In this document: positions 1 through 10,412 of the stretch, piece by piece
How positions within the stretch are numbered: the stretch's first letter is position 1
Layout: each line of letters starts with the position of its first letter
Origin: Silene latifolia
Lineage: Eukaryota; Streptophyta; Magnoliopsida; Caryophyllales; Caryophyllaceae
Direction of reading: 5' to 3'
Assembly (NCBI RefSeq): GCF_048544455.1
Contig: NC_133536.1
Location: forward strand, 42,333,152-42,397,151
Length of the DNA stretch: 64,000 nt
Made by a program: the position numbers and the translations under genes
Notes under the pieces: model-generated
Seen by the model: only the letters and a program-made list of their open reading frames with translations
What the model was told of the DNA's origin: nothing
Database searches by the model: none

Positions 1-868
1 GTCTTCCTAACCTTCCGGTGAAGAATCTGCTTAGGTACCTCAAGATATGATAAGAACTCATCTAGCTCTAAGCTCTCTGCCTCTAACACATGTGACGGGT
101 CACTCACATACTTCCGCAGTTGCGATACATGAAACACATTATGCACTCTCTCTAAAGCAGTTGGTAAAGCCAGACGATATGCAACTTCCCCAACTCGCTC
201 TAAGATCTCATAAGGCCCGATAAACTTCTGACTCAGCTTGCCTTTCTTCCCAAATCTCATTACCCCACGCATAGGAGACACTTTCAGAAGAACCTTGTCC
301 CCAACCTGAAACTCTATATCTCGGCGATGTAGATCTGAATAACTCTTTTGCCTATCCTGAGCTGCTCTCATCCGTTCCCTAATCATCTTAATCTGTTCAA
401 CCATCTCATGCACCATCTCTGGTCCTAAAACCACTGCCTCAGCACTATCGTCCCAACATATCGGACTCCTACATTTCCTCCCATACAAAGCCTCAAACGG
501 TGCCATACCAATACTAGTGTGGTAGCTGTTGTTGTAAGAAAACTCTATCAAATCCAACCTCTGTTCCCAGCTACCATCAAAGTCCATCACACAAGCTCGT
601 AACATATCCTCAAGAGTTTTGATTGTTCTCTCAGTCTGACCGTCTGTCGCAGGATGAAAAGTTGTACTCATCTTCAAAGTTGTTCCCAAAGATTCCTGCA
701 ACTCTTTCCAAAACCTTGAGATAAATCTCGCATCTCTGTCAGATACTATGTCCTTAGGGACTCCATGTAACTTAAGCACATTCTTCCTGTAGGCCATAGC
801 TAATTGTGCTTTAGTCCATGTATCTTTCATTGGAACAAAGTGAGCTGACTTTGTCAGTCGATCCACTA
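1..868 (-). pseudogene. Integrase core and C-terminal part (element A), partial
   Basis: The minus strand is open from about 868 to the window edge and gives the second half of a Ty3/gypsy integrase. The second catalytic aspartate lies in an IVSDRDARF motif (near 725-745) and the catalytic glutamate in a DGQTER motif (near 640-655). Further on come the conserved YNNSYHTSIGMAPFEALYGR stretch and the HNVFHVSQLRKYV motif that in chromoviruses precedes the chromodomain. The chromodomain itself would lie left of the window. The first catalytic aspartate is in the neighbouring frame, so a frameshift near 870-890 separates the halves. Integrase inserts the cDNA copy into host DNA. Confidence 0.85.
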
Positions 869-1057
869 TTACCCAATCATGTTGTTACCCTGTTGAATCT
901 TTGGCAAACCCACGATAAAATCCATAGAAATGGATTCCCACTTCCACTCAGGTACCTCTAAAGACTGAATCTTACCTTGTGGTCGTCGCTGTTCCCCTGG
1001 CATGTCAAACAACGGGCCACAAACTCTACTGTTTCTTTCTTCATCCCAGGCCACCAA
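869..1057 (-). pseudogene. Integrase, start of the catalytic core (element A)
   Basis: This short frame carries the WKWESISMDFIVGLP motif that holds the first catalytic aspartate of Ty3/gypsy integrases. It lies in a different frame from both its neighbours: the RT-RNase H frame upstream stops in its zinc-binding CLTCQ motif, and the rest of the core continues after a second shift near 870-890. About the first 20 codons are out-of-frame read-through, so the real content starts near 1003. The two shifts show this is a decayed copy rather than a programmed frame change. Confidence 0.8.
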
Positions 1058-2904
1058 AACGTGTTCTTCAAATCCTTGTATAGCTTGTCACCACCTAGAT
1101 GTACTGAATATGGTGTACAATGTGCCTCTGTCATGATTGTCTTTTTCAGCTCCTCATCATTAGGGACACACCACCTACCATCGAACCTCAAACTACCATC
1201 TGTATGAATGGAGAATCGAGACACTGTCCCTTTCTCTACTCCAGTTCTCCACTCAACCATCTTAGGATCCAAAGCCTGTTTACCACGAATATCCTCATAA
1301 AGATCAGGCTGTACTGTCAAATCTCCCACAGCATCTCCTCTCTGCATCATATGTATACCAAACTTCGCTACCTCATCTCTCAACCTCATCAAAGATAGAG
1401 CTGTACACAAAGAATGTACACTCTTCCTACTCAAAGCATCTGCAACAATATTGGCCTTCCCTTCATGGTAGATAATTTCCATGTCATAGTCGCCAATCAG
1501 CTCCATCCACCTCCTCTGTCTCATGTTCAACTCCTTTTGAGTGAAGATGTACTTGAGACTCTTGTGATCCGAAAATACCTTAAAGGTCGCCCCATAAAGG
1601 TAATGTCTCCATATCTTGAGAGAAAACACCACTGCACCCAACTCCAGGTCATGTGTAGGATAGTTCTCCTCATACGGCTTCAATTGCCTAGAAGCATAGG
1701 CAATCACCTTACCGTTCTGCATCAACACACATCCCAACCCATTCTTTGAGGCATCTGTATAAACCTCAAAGTTCTCGATCCCTTTAGGCAATGCTAAGAT
1801 AGGAGCTTTGGTCAAACGCCCCTTTAATGTTTGGAACGCCTTCTCACAACTCTCATCCCAACGAAACCTGTTCTCTTTCCTCATCAAAGCTGTCATAGGT
1901 CTAGCTATCTTGGAGAAATCTTTCACGAACCGTCTGTAATACCCAGCTAAACCCAGAAAACTCCTGATCTCAGCAACATTCTTTGGTGCTTCCCAATTTG
2001 TCACTGCCTCAATCTTCGCCGGATCCACAACTACTCCTTCCTTAGAGATCACATGCCCCAGAAAAGCAACTTTCTCTAACCAGAACTCGCACTTGGACAG
2101 CTTAGCATAAAACTCATGCTCCCTCAAACTCTGCAACACAATCCTCAGATGCTCCTCAAGCTCCTCCTTAGTCTTGGAGTAGACTAAGATGTCATCGATA
2201 AACACCACCACAAACTTATCCAAAAACTGTCTGAAGATCCTATTCATCAAATCCATAAACACAGCCGGTGCATTAGATAACCCAAACGGCATCACCACAT
2301 ACTCATAATGGCCATACCTCGACGTGAAAGTTGTCTTTGGTATGTCCACCTCTCTAATCTTCACCTGATGGTACCCCGACCTCAAATCAATCTTGGAAAA
2401 GACTGATGCACCACTCAACTGATCAAACATGTCATCTATCCTTGGCAAAGGATAATTGTTCTTTACCGTCACTCGGTTCAGCTCTCTGTAGTCTATGCAC
2501 AATCTCAAACTCCCATCTTTCTTCTTCACAAAAAGGACTGGTGCTCCCCACGGCGATACACTTGGCCTAATGTATCCCTTCTCTATCAGATCATCTAACT
2601 GCTTCCTAAGCTCCTCCATCTCCTTAGGACCCATCCGGTACGGTGCCTTAGAGATTGGCCCCGTCCCCGGTTTCAACTCAACTGTGAAATCTATCTCTCT
2701 CTTCAGTGGCAACCCCGGAATATCCTCCGGAAACACATCCTCAAATTCTCCCACCACTGGTATCTGATCAACCGTCGGACACTTTATCCGGTCATCTCTC
2801 ACATGGCATAAGATCAAAGGACATCCCTTCCTCAGATAAGACTTCAAAGTAACAGCTGCAATCAACTTAACTTTGGGTTTGACCAGAAACTCACGATAAG
2901 ACAC
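958..2904 (-). pseudogene. Reverse transcriptase-RNase H (element A)
   Basis: A long frame of about 648 residues. It begins with the aspartic-protease/RT linker, then carries the complete Ty3/gypsy reverse transcriptase with VPDAYRM-like entry ([17 protein letters not shown]), the [11 protein letters not shown] motif, [10 protein letters not shown] and the catalytic FIDDILVYS near residue 237. RNase H follows with [12 protein letters not shown], then HX-type zinc-binding residues that start integrase ([17 protein letters not shown]). The frame is broken from the protease by one missing A in an A9 run near 2937-2945, and from integrase by a shift near 1003. It would copy the RNA genome to DNA in virus-like particles. 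Confidence 0.92.
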
Positions 2905-2924
2905 ACTAACACCCTTAGGACCAC

Positions 2925-3575
2925 TTAAAGGGACACTTTTTTTTTATGACGGTCTATCTTAGCTTTATACTTTCTCAACCAATCCATCCTAACTATCATC
3001 TCAAAACCGCTAAAAGGAAACTCTAGCAAGTCTACAGGTAGATCAACTTGCCCAACTATCATAGGTACATCCCTATATAACCTCCCACATGTTACAGACT
3101 CACCCGAAGATATAAAAACTTTCTCACTTACAGACTCATATACCCTCAAACCCAACCGTTTAACATGACTCGAAGATACAAACGACTGAGACGCCCCCGA
3201 ATCAAACAAAACAAAGGTATGAATACCGTTAACAAGAAAATTACCAGTGATAACATGTGCATCATCTTCAGCTGCTTTCTTCTCCATCATGAACAGCTTT
3301 CCACTGGTCTTCTGTCCACCTCCCTGGACAGTGTTGGCTGATGTGGTCGGCTTAGCACCCGACCCTTGATTGTTGTTGTTGTTCGTCGGTGGTTTTTGAT
3401 AAGAATTACCGCCGTTGCGGTTACCTCCACTCTGATAGCTCTGACTTCCCCGGTTTGCCCATGATCCAGTCGGTCTATTGCTCGCATAACTCTGCGCAGG
3501 TCTCTGGAAAGTTCCAGGTGCACTTGTGCACTCATGTCTCTTGTGGCCTACACCACCACAACTATAGCAGGTCAC
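2925..3575 (-). pseudogene. Gag zinc knuckle and aspartic protease (element A)
   Basis: The frame opens directly with a CX2CX4HX4C zinc knuckle (CYSCGGVGHKRHEC), followed by a Gly/Asn/Gln-rich linker and the aspartic protease with its catalytic DSGAS motif (FVLFDSGASQSF) about residue 125. Its apparent GTG start is not a real start: it is in the same frame as gag and is separated from it only by a TAG codon at 3579-3581. It ends at 2925 because the A-tract at 2937-2945 is one base out of step with the RT frame. The protein would bind genomic RNA and process Gag-Pol. Confidence 0.87.
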
Positions 3576-3578
3576 TCC

Positions 3579-4433
3579 CTAACTACCACTAACACTTCCA
3601 CGGCCACGCCCAAAGGAAGCCCCAGTACTGAATCCTGACCCAGAAGAAAACCCCTTAGCTTGATTGTGGTTACCTTTCTTGTGACTAGATTGGCCTCCAC
3701 CCTTACTCTCAACCTTTCTTTTCTCACTCACTCTCTCCTGAGCCATCTCCACCAACCTCTCAGCTCTCCCAGCCCTCTCATAAGCTTCCTTAACATCAGT
3801 AAGGACTACCACGGGTAACTTGTCCATGATCTTAGGGGTCAACCACCTCTCAAACCTTAGCGCCAGATTCTCCTCACTCAAACCCATATCCTCAGCATAC
3901 CTCGACTTCTCATTAAACTGCCTGTAGTACTCGGCCACAAACATGTCAGATGTCATCTTAAACCCATCGAACTCCTCTCTCAACTTACTCCTCACATGCT
4001 CCGGTACGAACTCTTTTCTCATAGCCTTACGAAACTCTTCCCAAGGTATAGCAGGTAAACCTTGGTTCGCATACAACTCCATAGCACTCACCTTCACCGT
4101 ATCCCACCACTTGCCAGTTGCTTCCCTCAGGTAGAACGCAGCTTGTTCTACTCTCATCTCATCAGGACAGTGAACCAAATCTAGTATGTTCTCCATCTCT
4201 CTATGCCAGTTATCAAGAAGGTTAGGCTCCCCAACCCCCTTGTACTCTTTCGGGTTAAACCTCGCTATATAGAGGCTGATTTTAGAGTGATCAACCTCCT
4301 TCTCCTTATCCTTATCCTTTCCCACAGTCTTTAAAGCCTCCGTAAGAGCATCCTGATGCTCCAACTTCTTAACGATATCATATATGTTCATGAGCTCAGC
4401 TCTCGCATACAAAGCATTCTTCTTGGGCGGCAT
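3579..4433 (-). pseudogene. Gag capsid (element A)
   Basis: Starts at a proper ATG (4433) 80 bases downstream of the palindrome-rich leader. It encodes a Ty3/gypsy-type Gag (retrotransposon gag domain) with the conserved block around WWDTVKVS...IPWEEFRKAMRKEF near residues 105-140 and a basic, Ser/Gly-rich end. Gag would form the virus-like particle in the cytoplasm. An in-frame TAG (3581-3579) cuts it off just before the zinc knuckle; in most chromoviruses gag and pol are one frame, so a nonsense mutation is the simplest reading, although stop readthrough cannot be excluded. Confidence 0.85.
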
Positions 4434-4514
4434 CTTGAAACTATATCAGAAAAGGGGTGGATATAAACATACGTACCAAAACCTCAAAACACGAAAGCAA
4501 GTTGTCCAGGACAT

Positions 4515-4778
4515 ACTCGATCGAGTTCCCTAACCTACTCGATCGAGTAGCAGGCTACTCGATCGAGTGCCCATAATACTCGATCGAGTGCCCCGACTCC
4601 AGACCCAAAACAGACCTTCTGACTTCTAACATACTCGACCGAGTAGCCCGGCTACTCGATCGAGTGACCCCCTACTCGATCGAGTGCCCGAGGTACTCGA
4701 TCGAGTGCCCAAAAACACGATTCTGGATTCAAATTCGTCAAATACCCACCCGATCAAGTCAGTCCCACTCGATCGAGT
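4515..4778. repeat. Cluster of ACTCGATCGAGT palindromes in the leader of element A
   Basis: About ten copies of the perfect 12-base palindrome ACTCGATCGAGT, or one- to two-base variants of it, spaced 17-30 bases apart and usually extended as CTACTCGATCGAGTGCCC. They lie between the primer site and the gag ATG. The same motif recurs in the LTR of this element. Confidence 0.9.
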
Positions 4779-5253
4779 CATGCTAACTCAAAAACGCTAC
4801 CCGCATGTTATATCATATTCCAACATTATAAACAACTTTATAAATCCCAACATTATATCATAACTAAGCATATCATGCTACATAACTCTTCATACAATCA
4901 ACGAAATAATCTATCATGTTATTAAACGCCACATAGTAAACATGCATCATGCTTCTCATTCCAACAACAGTTCCATATATCTCATCAATCTTTCTTTCAC
5001 ATTCTCAACTTTCTACTCCCAACATTCAACAATTACACATACTTCATCACATCCACACACAAGCTGACAAACAACGCATACGACCTCGACATACACCCCC
5101 CTCCATGTGACCGGTTCAAAATTGTAGGGCAAGTTCGCGACTTCAGGACGTCTCCCAAGCCTTTGCATTAGCTCCTACAACCTTTACCCCGGGTTCATTT
5201 TAATTGACTCCCTATGTTCATTAGATTCATTGGTTACAGGTTTCAGGATCGTC
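4779..5253 (-). other. Untranslated leader of element A
   Basis: Sequence between the primer-binding site and the palindrome cluster. It is AT-rich with no open frame of note. I see nothing in it beyond being the 5' leader of element A. Confidence 0.6.
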
Positions 5254-5265
5254 GCTCTGATACCA
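5254..5265 (-). other. Primer-binding site of element A (initiator Met tRNA)
   Basis: The minus strand reads TGGTATCAGAGC three bases after the LTR end (TGTTACA). This matches the 3' end of plant initiator Met tRNA, the usual primer for chromoviruses and many plant copia elements. Confidence 0.9.
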
Positions 5266-5342
5266 TTTTGTAACACCCCCATACTCCAAGTGCCTTACCA
5301 GGACCACCCAGGTATAAGGATGTTACCATCTCGGTTACCCGA

Positions 5343-5546
5343 TGTAATACCCCAAGTTATTGAGAGTAAGGTTGTCCCACATCGGGGAATTGAGGAGGTT
5401 GTGATATGTTTATAAGAGATTCTATCCACCACTTAGTAACAAGGCCTTATGATTTTGGGCTTAAGTGAGGACAAGTAATGGGCCCAAAGGTACACATCCC
5501 AACTTATTGGGGTTGTGTTACGACCGTGGTGGGTCGGGTTGTTATA
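5343..5546 (+). repeat. TRIM 5' LTR
   Basis: 204 bp, beginning TGTAATACCCC and ending GTTGTTATA. It contains GTCCCACATCGG, a short block that I recall from the LTRs of several plant TRIM families. It differs from the 3' copy at three positions. Confidence 0.92.
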
Positions 5547-5688
5547 AATGGTATCAGAGCGACCCTGCGACCGTGTGGTGAGCCGGTGGTCGAGATTACC
5601 CGGGTCACACACCTAGCGGGGGAAGATTCTGGGCTGCGGTCAAGTTGGAGGCACAACGAGGACGTTGTGTTCTTTAAGTGAGGGAGAT
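5547..5688 (+). other. TRIM internal segment with primer-binding site and polypurine tract
   Basis: TGGTATCAGAGC at 5549-5560, two bases inside the LTR, is a Met-tRNA primer site. The segment ends in AAGTGAGGGAGAT just before the second LTR, a plausible polypurine tract. Only 142 bp separate the LTRs. Confidence 0.9.
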
Positions 5689-5892
5689 TGTAATACCCCA
5701 AGTTATTGAGAGTAAGGTTGTCCCACATCGGGGAATTGAGGAGGTTGTGATATGTTTATAAGAGATTCTATCCACCACTTAGTAACAAGGCCTTATGCTT
5801 TTGGGCTTAAGTGAGGACAAGTAATGGGCCCAAAGGTACACATCCCATCTTATTGGGGTTGTGTCACGACCGTGGTGGGTCGGGTTGTTATA
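5689..5892 (+). repeat. TRIM 3' LTR
   Basis: 204 bp and about 98.5% identical to the 5' copy. It is followed immediately by the target duplication CCCGA (5893-5897). Confidence 0.92.
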
Positions 5893-6932
5893 CCCGAGGC
5901 ATGATAATCATAAGACAATAACGAAACAACATTTAATAGTATAACTTTAGTGAAAAGTACAAATCAAGCCAAATCCCAAAATACGGGTACAAGTTCTCAA
6001 ACCAACTGTCTAACCAACTAAAGTAAAGTTTATTAAACGACTAAGCTACAGCGGAAGACTTCTATCATCTAACAGTGGCACATCCCAGCACTCCCATGTG
6101 ACTCAACTCAAACCTGCTCAATTACTGCTCACCATCCCCGAATGGATCACCGCAGGTTTTACAAACAACAACACGGGGTCAGTACTAATCACACAATCTA
6201 TATATAACAACAATACGATAAAAAGATATTTCATACCGTCACACACACAATCACGTCAGTCCCATCAATCTCAATCACCGATCGTCCACTTTGGACCCGA
6301 CCACCCGCTGGGGGACCGCAGCCGTACCCACCAAATCCCCGCTCCTCATAATGAGCGATAACCCTGTGTATTAATGTGCACATCCTCTTTCGTGGCGGGT
6401 TCCACGAAGGGCGAAACTAGGGCGTGAAGCCACTCCCGCAAGTGACTCCACTCAGCCGAGAACGCGTCTCGAGAACCAGAGACAACCAATCACAATCACA
6501 ACCGTCACAATACAATTACTATATTATTCAATCAACCACAACACATCAACATCACAATATGGGACTAATACTGAGTAGGAAATCCTACCCGAAAGCACAA
6601 CTATCGACGGTCTCAACAAATTGTATCAAAAAAGCCTCTTCTACAAAACCTCCTCCTATCATACAAACACATAAACACTACCAAATCACAATCTACACAA
6701 AAACCCCCCAAATCCCTATATTAGGGTTTAAACAACTTAAAGGAAATACCATAAAAACGGTACATAGGTCTTACCCTCGACGCAAGGATCTCAACGGTAT
6801 AACGAACGATAAAATCCGACCTTCCAAACTCCGGGATTTGCTAACAATGCGATTAAAGTGAAGAACGTACTTTGCTTTCTCTCTTGACAGTAATTTAGGT
6901 TTTGAAAAGTGTTGAGAACAATGACGGAAAAG

Positions 6933-6940
6933 ATTATATA
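6933..6940 (-). promoter_or_regulatory. Probable TATA box of the element A LTR
   Basis: The minus strand reads TATATAAT here, about 50 bases downstream of the palindrome cluster at 6993-7140 and inside the 5' LTR. Position and composition fit a core promoter; there is no experimental support. Confidence 0.5.
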
Positions 6941-6992
6941 CCTTAATCGCATAATTAACAAAACCCGAGAAACAACTCCTCGTAAACCGGCT

Positions 6993-7140
6993 ACTCGATT
7001 GAGTAGCTAAGGTACTCGATCGAGTGCCCCCTTACTCGATCGAGTATCCTAGTTACTCGATCGAGTACCCAACAGGTCAGAAACTATTTTAAAACGCAAC
7101 TCACCCTTACTCGACAGAGTAAGGCCTACTCGATAGAGTA
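6993..7140. repeat. ACTCGATCGAGT palindrome cluster in the LTR of element A
   Basis: Six copies of ACTCGATCGAGT or close variants (ACTCGATTGAGT, ACTCGACAGAGT, ACTCGATAGAGT) within 150 bp at the U3 end of the LTR. It is the same motif as in the leader of this element. Confidence 0.88.
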
Positions 7141-7170
7141 CCCAGAGACTCATAAATACGGAGTATTACA

Positions 7171-7668
7171 GACGGTACTTCTGGGCGTGTCCCGGTACCA
7201 GTGTGGTTGTCGGTATGTCTGGGCATGTGCCGGTACCGGGGTGGTGGTTGTGTGATATCATGTCATTCGTATCATAGTCATGTTGTATGTTCACACACTC
7301 GAGTCGTGTCACACTTTATTTATTTATTGAAACTGACGTTTGTTTTGTCTGTGCATTGTCACCTATTTCTTGGGTGGTCTGTGTCGATCTATATGATATC
7401 CTTTGGTCATATGGGGATCAGGTTAAGTACATGTTGTTTGGATAGTACGCGGGAGACGGGACGAGCATGATGATATCACGAACGAGTCTAGTTGGCTAGA
7501 AGAGTATAGATGTCACGAGTTGTATTTTATTTATTCATTTGTTTATATTTATGTAATTCATTAAACCTTACATTTATAAAATGTTCTTTAATTAGAGTTT
7601 TGAACCCTACCTCGGAAACCGAGATGATAACGCTCCAATTATCTTAGCCGGATAGTTAGGGTGTTACA
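7171..7668 (+). repeat. Fragment of an older Ty3/gypsy-type LTR, plus orientation
   Basis: This stretch ends in TAGGGTGTTACA, the same terminal signature as the LTR of element A but on the plus strand. It includes the block CTCGGAAACCGAGATGATAA just upstream and a small GGTACC-rich direct repeat near 7190-7250. It is probably the 3' part of an LTR into which element A inserted; its left portion is out of view. No coding sequence is present. Confidence 0.55.
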
Positions 7669-8545
7669 CGCACCCACTGCATTCCCGTAGATATGCCTAT
7701 GATGCCGTATATATGATATTATGATAACATAGGAAAGTACGCGGTTTGATGTTATATTGGAGAGGATCTGATAAAAATTATTGATTTATTAATTTAATCT
7801 ATTTTCTCCGTCGGGTGAGAAGTTGACTACTTTTATTTTTGGATGTATTATTTAATAATTAGCTTTCGTAGATTTTGGTTAGCCATCTTCCTAGGACAAG
7901 TGGAGTTATTATTATATTTTTTTGGATGACGAGCAAAATAGGAGCTGTTAATGGGTGTTTTGAATAAACCAAGCCGTAATAAATGAACGAAAAAGCCGGA
8001 AATTTTTTGGTTCGATTAATCGAACCATTAAATTTCTCATGGAAATAGATCGGTCTGATTCGCCATTTTAGAAAACTGGTTAACAAACCGAGCCGTTTCA
8101 CCAAAAAACTATGGAAAAAAAAGAAAATTTTATATATAAGAAATTGTTATTTTGTTCATTTCCTAGCGCATCCATACTCAAGATTTCAATCTTAAACTGA
8201 TTAATATCAAAGTTTATCTCATTAACATTGTTGTTGAGTATAATATATAATGAAAATTTTATTAAATTGCTGGAAAAATAGACGAAAATTGAAAAAAAAA
8301 ATATGCAGAACGATTAATACCTAAGTTTATTCAAAATCTTATTTTTTTATTTTGATATTTACAAATTGAAGCTATTTTCATTTTAGTAAGAGGGTGTATA
8401 ATAGATATCCTGCAATAAGAGGGTCAATTCTCTCTATTATATATGCTCTCAGATTAAAGTTTGAAGAAGTCTGAAAAATAATAAAAACTCTCATTCTAAC
8501 ATTTACCTTTAGGAGTCTTTGACCTACCTCTCAAATAGTTTATAT
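7669..8545. other. AT-rich intergenic sequence
   Basis: No open frame with recognisable content, no LTR ends and no RNA gene found. It may be original host DNA between insertions. Confidence 0.5.
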
Positions 8546-8755
8546 AATCCCGTTGTCCGGTCATTTGTTGTTTTATTCTATTTTTGAGTGTCGCAATCAA
8601 TTGTTGTCATTTCTACTTAAAAAATATATTTGATGAGCAATTTGATCATTCACACTCAACTTGATCCACTTGTCATTTAATAATTGGTCCCTTCTTCTTT
8701 CTTTGGTCTTTCTGATAAAATTAACGGACAATAATTGACCGAGACGGACGGAATA
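8546..8755. mobile_element. Stowaway-like MITE (Tc1/mariner type)
   Basis: About 210 bp with imperfect terminal inverted repeats: the left end ATCCCGTTGTCCGGTCATTT pairs with the right end AATTGACCGAGACGGACGGA. These match the common plant consensus for Stowaway elements (CTCCCTCCGTCCCGGTCATT-like), and TA dinucleotides lie at both ends. It has no coding capacity and would depend on a mariner transposase in trans. Confidence 0.7.
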
Positions 8756-8870
8756 TGAACCATACTTATTCATATATACATAACGAGTTAGTCTCTCTTA
8801 AGATGGGAAAATTGGTCTTAATATTAAAACAAGTTAACTATTATCCCATTTGAGTATATAAGACAAATGT

Positions 8871-9270
8871 TCTGTTTGGTAAAACTAACTGAAAAAGTAG
8901 CTGAAATCTGAAAAGCTAGCTGAAAACTGAAAAGCTAACTGAAACCTGAATAGTTAACTAAAAATTAGGAGCTGATAAGGTAACTGATTATATAAAAAAA
9001 ATGTTTGGGAAATTAACTGAAAAGGTAACTGTTGGACGGAATATGAACCATACTTATTCATAATAGTATAGATTTAAGGGGTAAAAAGGAAAAATCAAAT
9101 CAGGTATCTGAAATCCCAAATGCTACTCTAGGTAGCATTTCATTTCAGGTAGCTTATTTTGTTAAATAAGCTATTTGCCAAACGCTTACAAAAAAAATAA
9201 GGTACCTGGAATTTCGGTCAAATAAGCTACTTTGACCAAATAAGGTACCTGAAATGCAGTGCCAAACAGA
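8871..9270. mobile_element. hAT-like MITE with internal subterminal repeats
   Basis: About 400 bp bounded by TCTGTTTGGTA and TGCCAAACAGA, an inverted pair of the hAT type. Inside are many subterminal repeats (AACTGAAAAGCTAACTGAAA on the left, AAATAAGGTACCTGAAAT-like on the right), typical of hAT elements. I could not find a clean 8-bp target duplication, so the exact ends are uncertain. Confidence 0.6.
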
Positions 9271-10147
9271 GCCAAAACTTTTGTTTTTCTCTATACATTT
9301 TGTTTTTGTTTTATTCTTATTATTTGACTCGTTTTAAATTTAAGACGGATATATTTGACTAAAATAACAATATTGTTACATTTAACATATTCTGTTAGGT
9401 ACAACTTACACACAACTTGCTCGGCTTTTTCAAGCCAAAAACTTGCCTTTTTTTTCTTCATTCATAAAATCCGAAACTATGGGCTTGTTCTCTTTTGGAA
9501 GTTAGACTAGCCGTCGCTCGGAAATTAGGAGTGACTAAAACCATGCTTCTTTAACTATTTCATTTGAATTAACTGACGTAGAAATTCTTTTTTTTTAGAC
9601 AAATGTAATTGACGTAAAAATTCATTGGTGTCAACTTGGTACATTTCATTCTTCTCTAAATTCAATGTTGAGAAAAGCATGATTGTATCTCTCCCTCCCT
9701 CCCTCTCTCCTCTCTAAAAATCTAACCTCCAATCAATTAAATTTGGGGTTTCTATCGACTATTGACCGATAGTAAGCCCCCTAAATAGGTTTATTTATCA
9801 ATTCTTAATATGAAACTTTATGAATTAATTAATAAAAGTCTCCATTTTGTTGAGATCTGTTTCTCCGTCTCTATTTTCGGAGTTCTTTCAATCCCTTATA
9901 TATTTCTAGGTTTTAGTTCTATTGGAAATATAGATAAGAGCGTCTTGGTCGCTCCTCATATGGTGAAGATGCGGAAGATCAGTTTCGTAATGGATCGTTA
10001 TATGGTATTGCATATGTTGTCGATTTGTTAGTTGCACTCAATTTGGTCAGATGAAATCGTCTCTCGTCAAGATTTAAGATTTTACGATCCTCTTGTGAAA
10101 AGCTATTTGCGAAAGAACTCAATTTGGTCAGATGAAATCGTCTCCCG
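9271..10147. other. Unassigned sequence upstream of the truncated Sirevirus
   Basis: No recognisable gene. A pyrimidine-rich microsatellite (CTCCCTCC repeats) lies near 9690-9715, an imperfect stem-loop at about 9747-9783 (GGGGTTTCTATCG paired with CGATAGTAAGCCCC), and a 28-bp direct repeat occurs at 10036-10063 and 10117-10144, right before retroelement homology begins. Confidence 0.5.
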
Positions 10148-10394
10148 ATCAGCGAGACCCCCGCATAGTTATTCGAAGCGGCGGTTAACAGAATCAAGGC
10201 ACAATTCCAACAATAGACCTAGAGGAATTCCCAGACCGAAAGAAAACCCTAAACCTAGAACTCCTCCCAAGCAAAATAACCCAAGAGTTGGAAAAACAGT
10301 CATTAGACAAGTTTGGGTTAGAAAGGATTTAGTATATAGAATAACTAATCATAAGGGACCCAACTTAGCTTGGGTACCTAAAAACTGTATTTAA
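10148..10394 (+). pseudogene. C-terminal end of Gag (element C)
   Basis: Only the last ~80 residues remain: a basic Pro/Arg/Asn-rich tail ending in VWVRKDLVYRITNHKGPNLA, a signature of Sirevirus Gag ends just before the protease. A TAA at 10392-10394 separates it from pol in the same frame. The capsid and zinc knuckles are absent. Confidence 0.75.
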
Positions 10395-10412
10395 TCCCTT
10401 CTGCATGAAGTA

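Larger units (their letters stand above)
5343..5892 (+). mobile_element. TRIM (miniature terminal-repeat retrotransposon)
   Basis: Two 204-bp direct repeats (5343-5546 and 5689-5892) flank a 142-bp internal segment, and the whole is bordered by the 5-bp duplication CCCGA at 5338-5342 and 5893-5897. The internal part starts with a Met-tRNA primer site and ends in a purine-rich tract, with no coding capacity. These are the hallmarks of a TRIM, mobilised in trans by an autonomous element. The LTRs differ at only three positions, so the insertion is recent. The ends are TG...TA rather than the canonical TG...CA. Confidence 0.93.
1..7170 (-). mobile_element. Element A: Ty3/gypsy chromovirus-type LTR retrotransposon, 3' end outside the window
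   Basis: Read on the minus strand the order is 5' LTR (7170 to 5269), initiator-Met tRNA primer site, a leader with palindromic repeats, gag, zinc knuckle, protease, reverse transcriptase, RNase H and integrase running off position 1. The order protease-RT-RNase H-integrase is that of Ty3/gypsy, and the long single-copy chromovirus layout fits the Tekay/Del side of that group. A nonsense codon and at least three frameshifts make this copy inactive. A TRIM element has inserted in its LTR. The 3' LTR, and therefore the TSD, lies beyond the left edge. Confidence 0.9.
5269..7170 (-). repeat. 5' LTR of element A, interrupted by a TRIM
   Basis: On the minus strand it runs from TGTAATACTCCG at 7170 to GGGGTGTTACA at 5269, giving TG...CA ends next to the primer site. 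Its total span is 1902 bp. Removing the TRIM and one TSD copy leaves about 1347 bp. A palindrome cluster (6993-7140) and a TATA box (6933-6940) place U3 at the right-hand end. The partner LTR is outside the window, so age cannot be estimated. Confidence 0.85.

Noticed and set aside
5549..5560. tRNA-like sequences at primer sites
   Set aside because: Only 12-18 bases complementary to tRNA 3' ends, next to LTRs; no cloverleaf can be formed, so no tRNA gene is called.
6098..6861. Long open frames within the LTR of element A
   Set aside because: They overlap LTR sequence, have no domain, and show the Ser/Thr/Gln-rich composition of chance frames in CA-rich DNA.
10148..10394. A 5' LTR and primer site for the Sirevirus upstream of 10148
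   Set aside because: No sequence matching the 3' LTR (16038-17643) was found to the left, so the element is called 5'-truncated.
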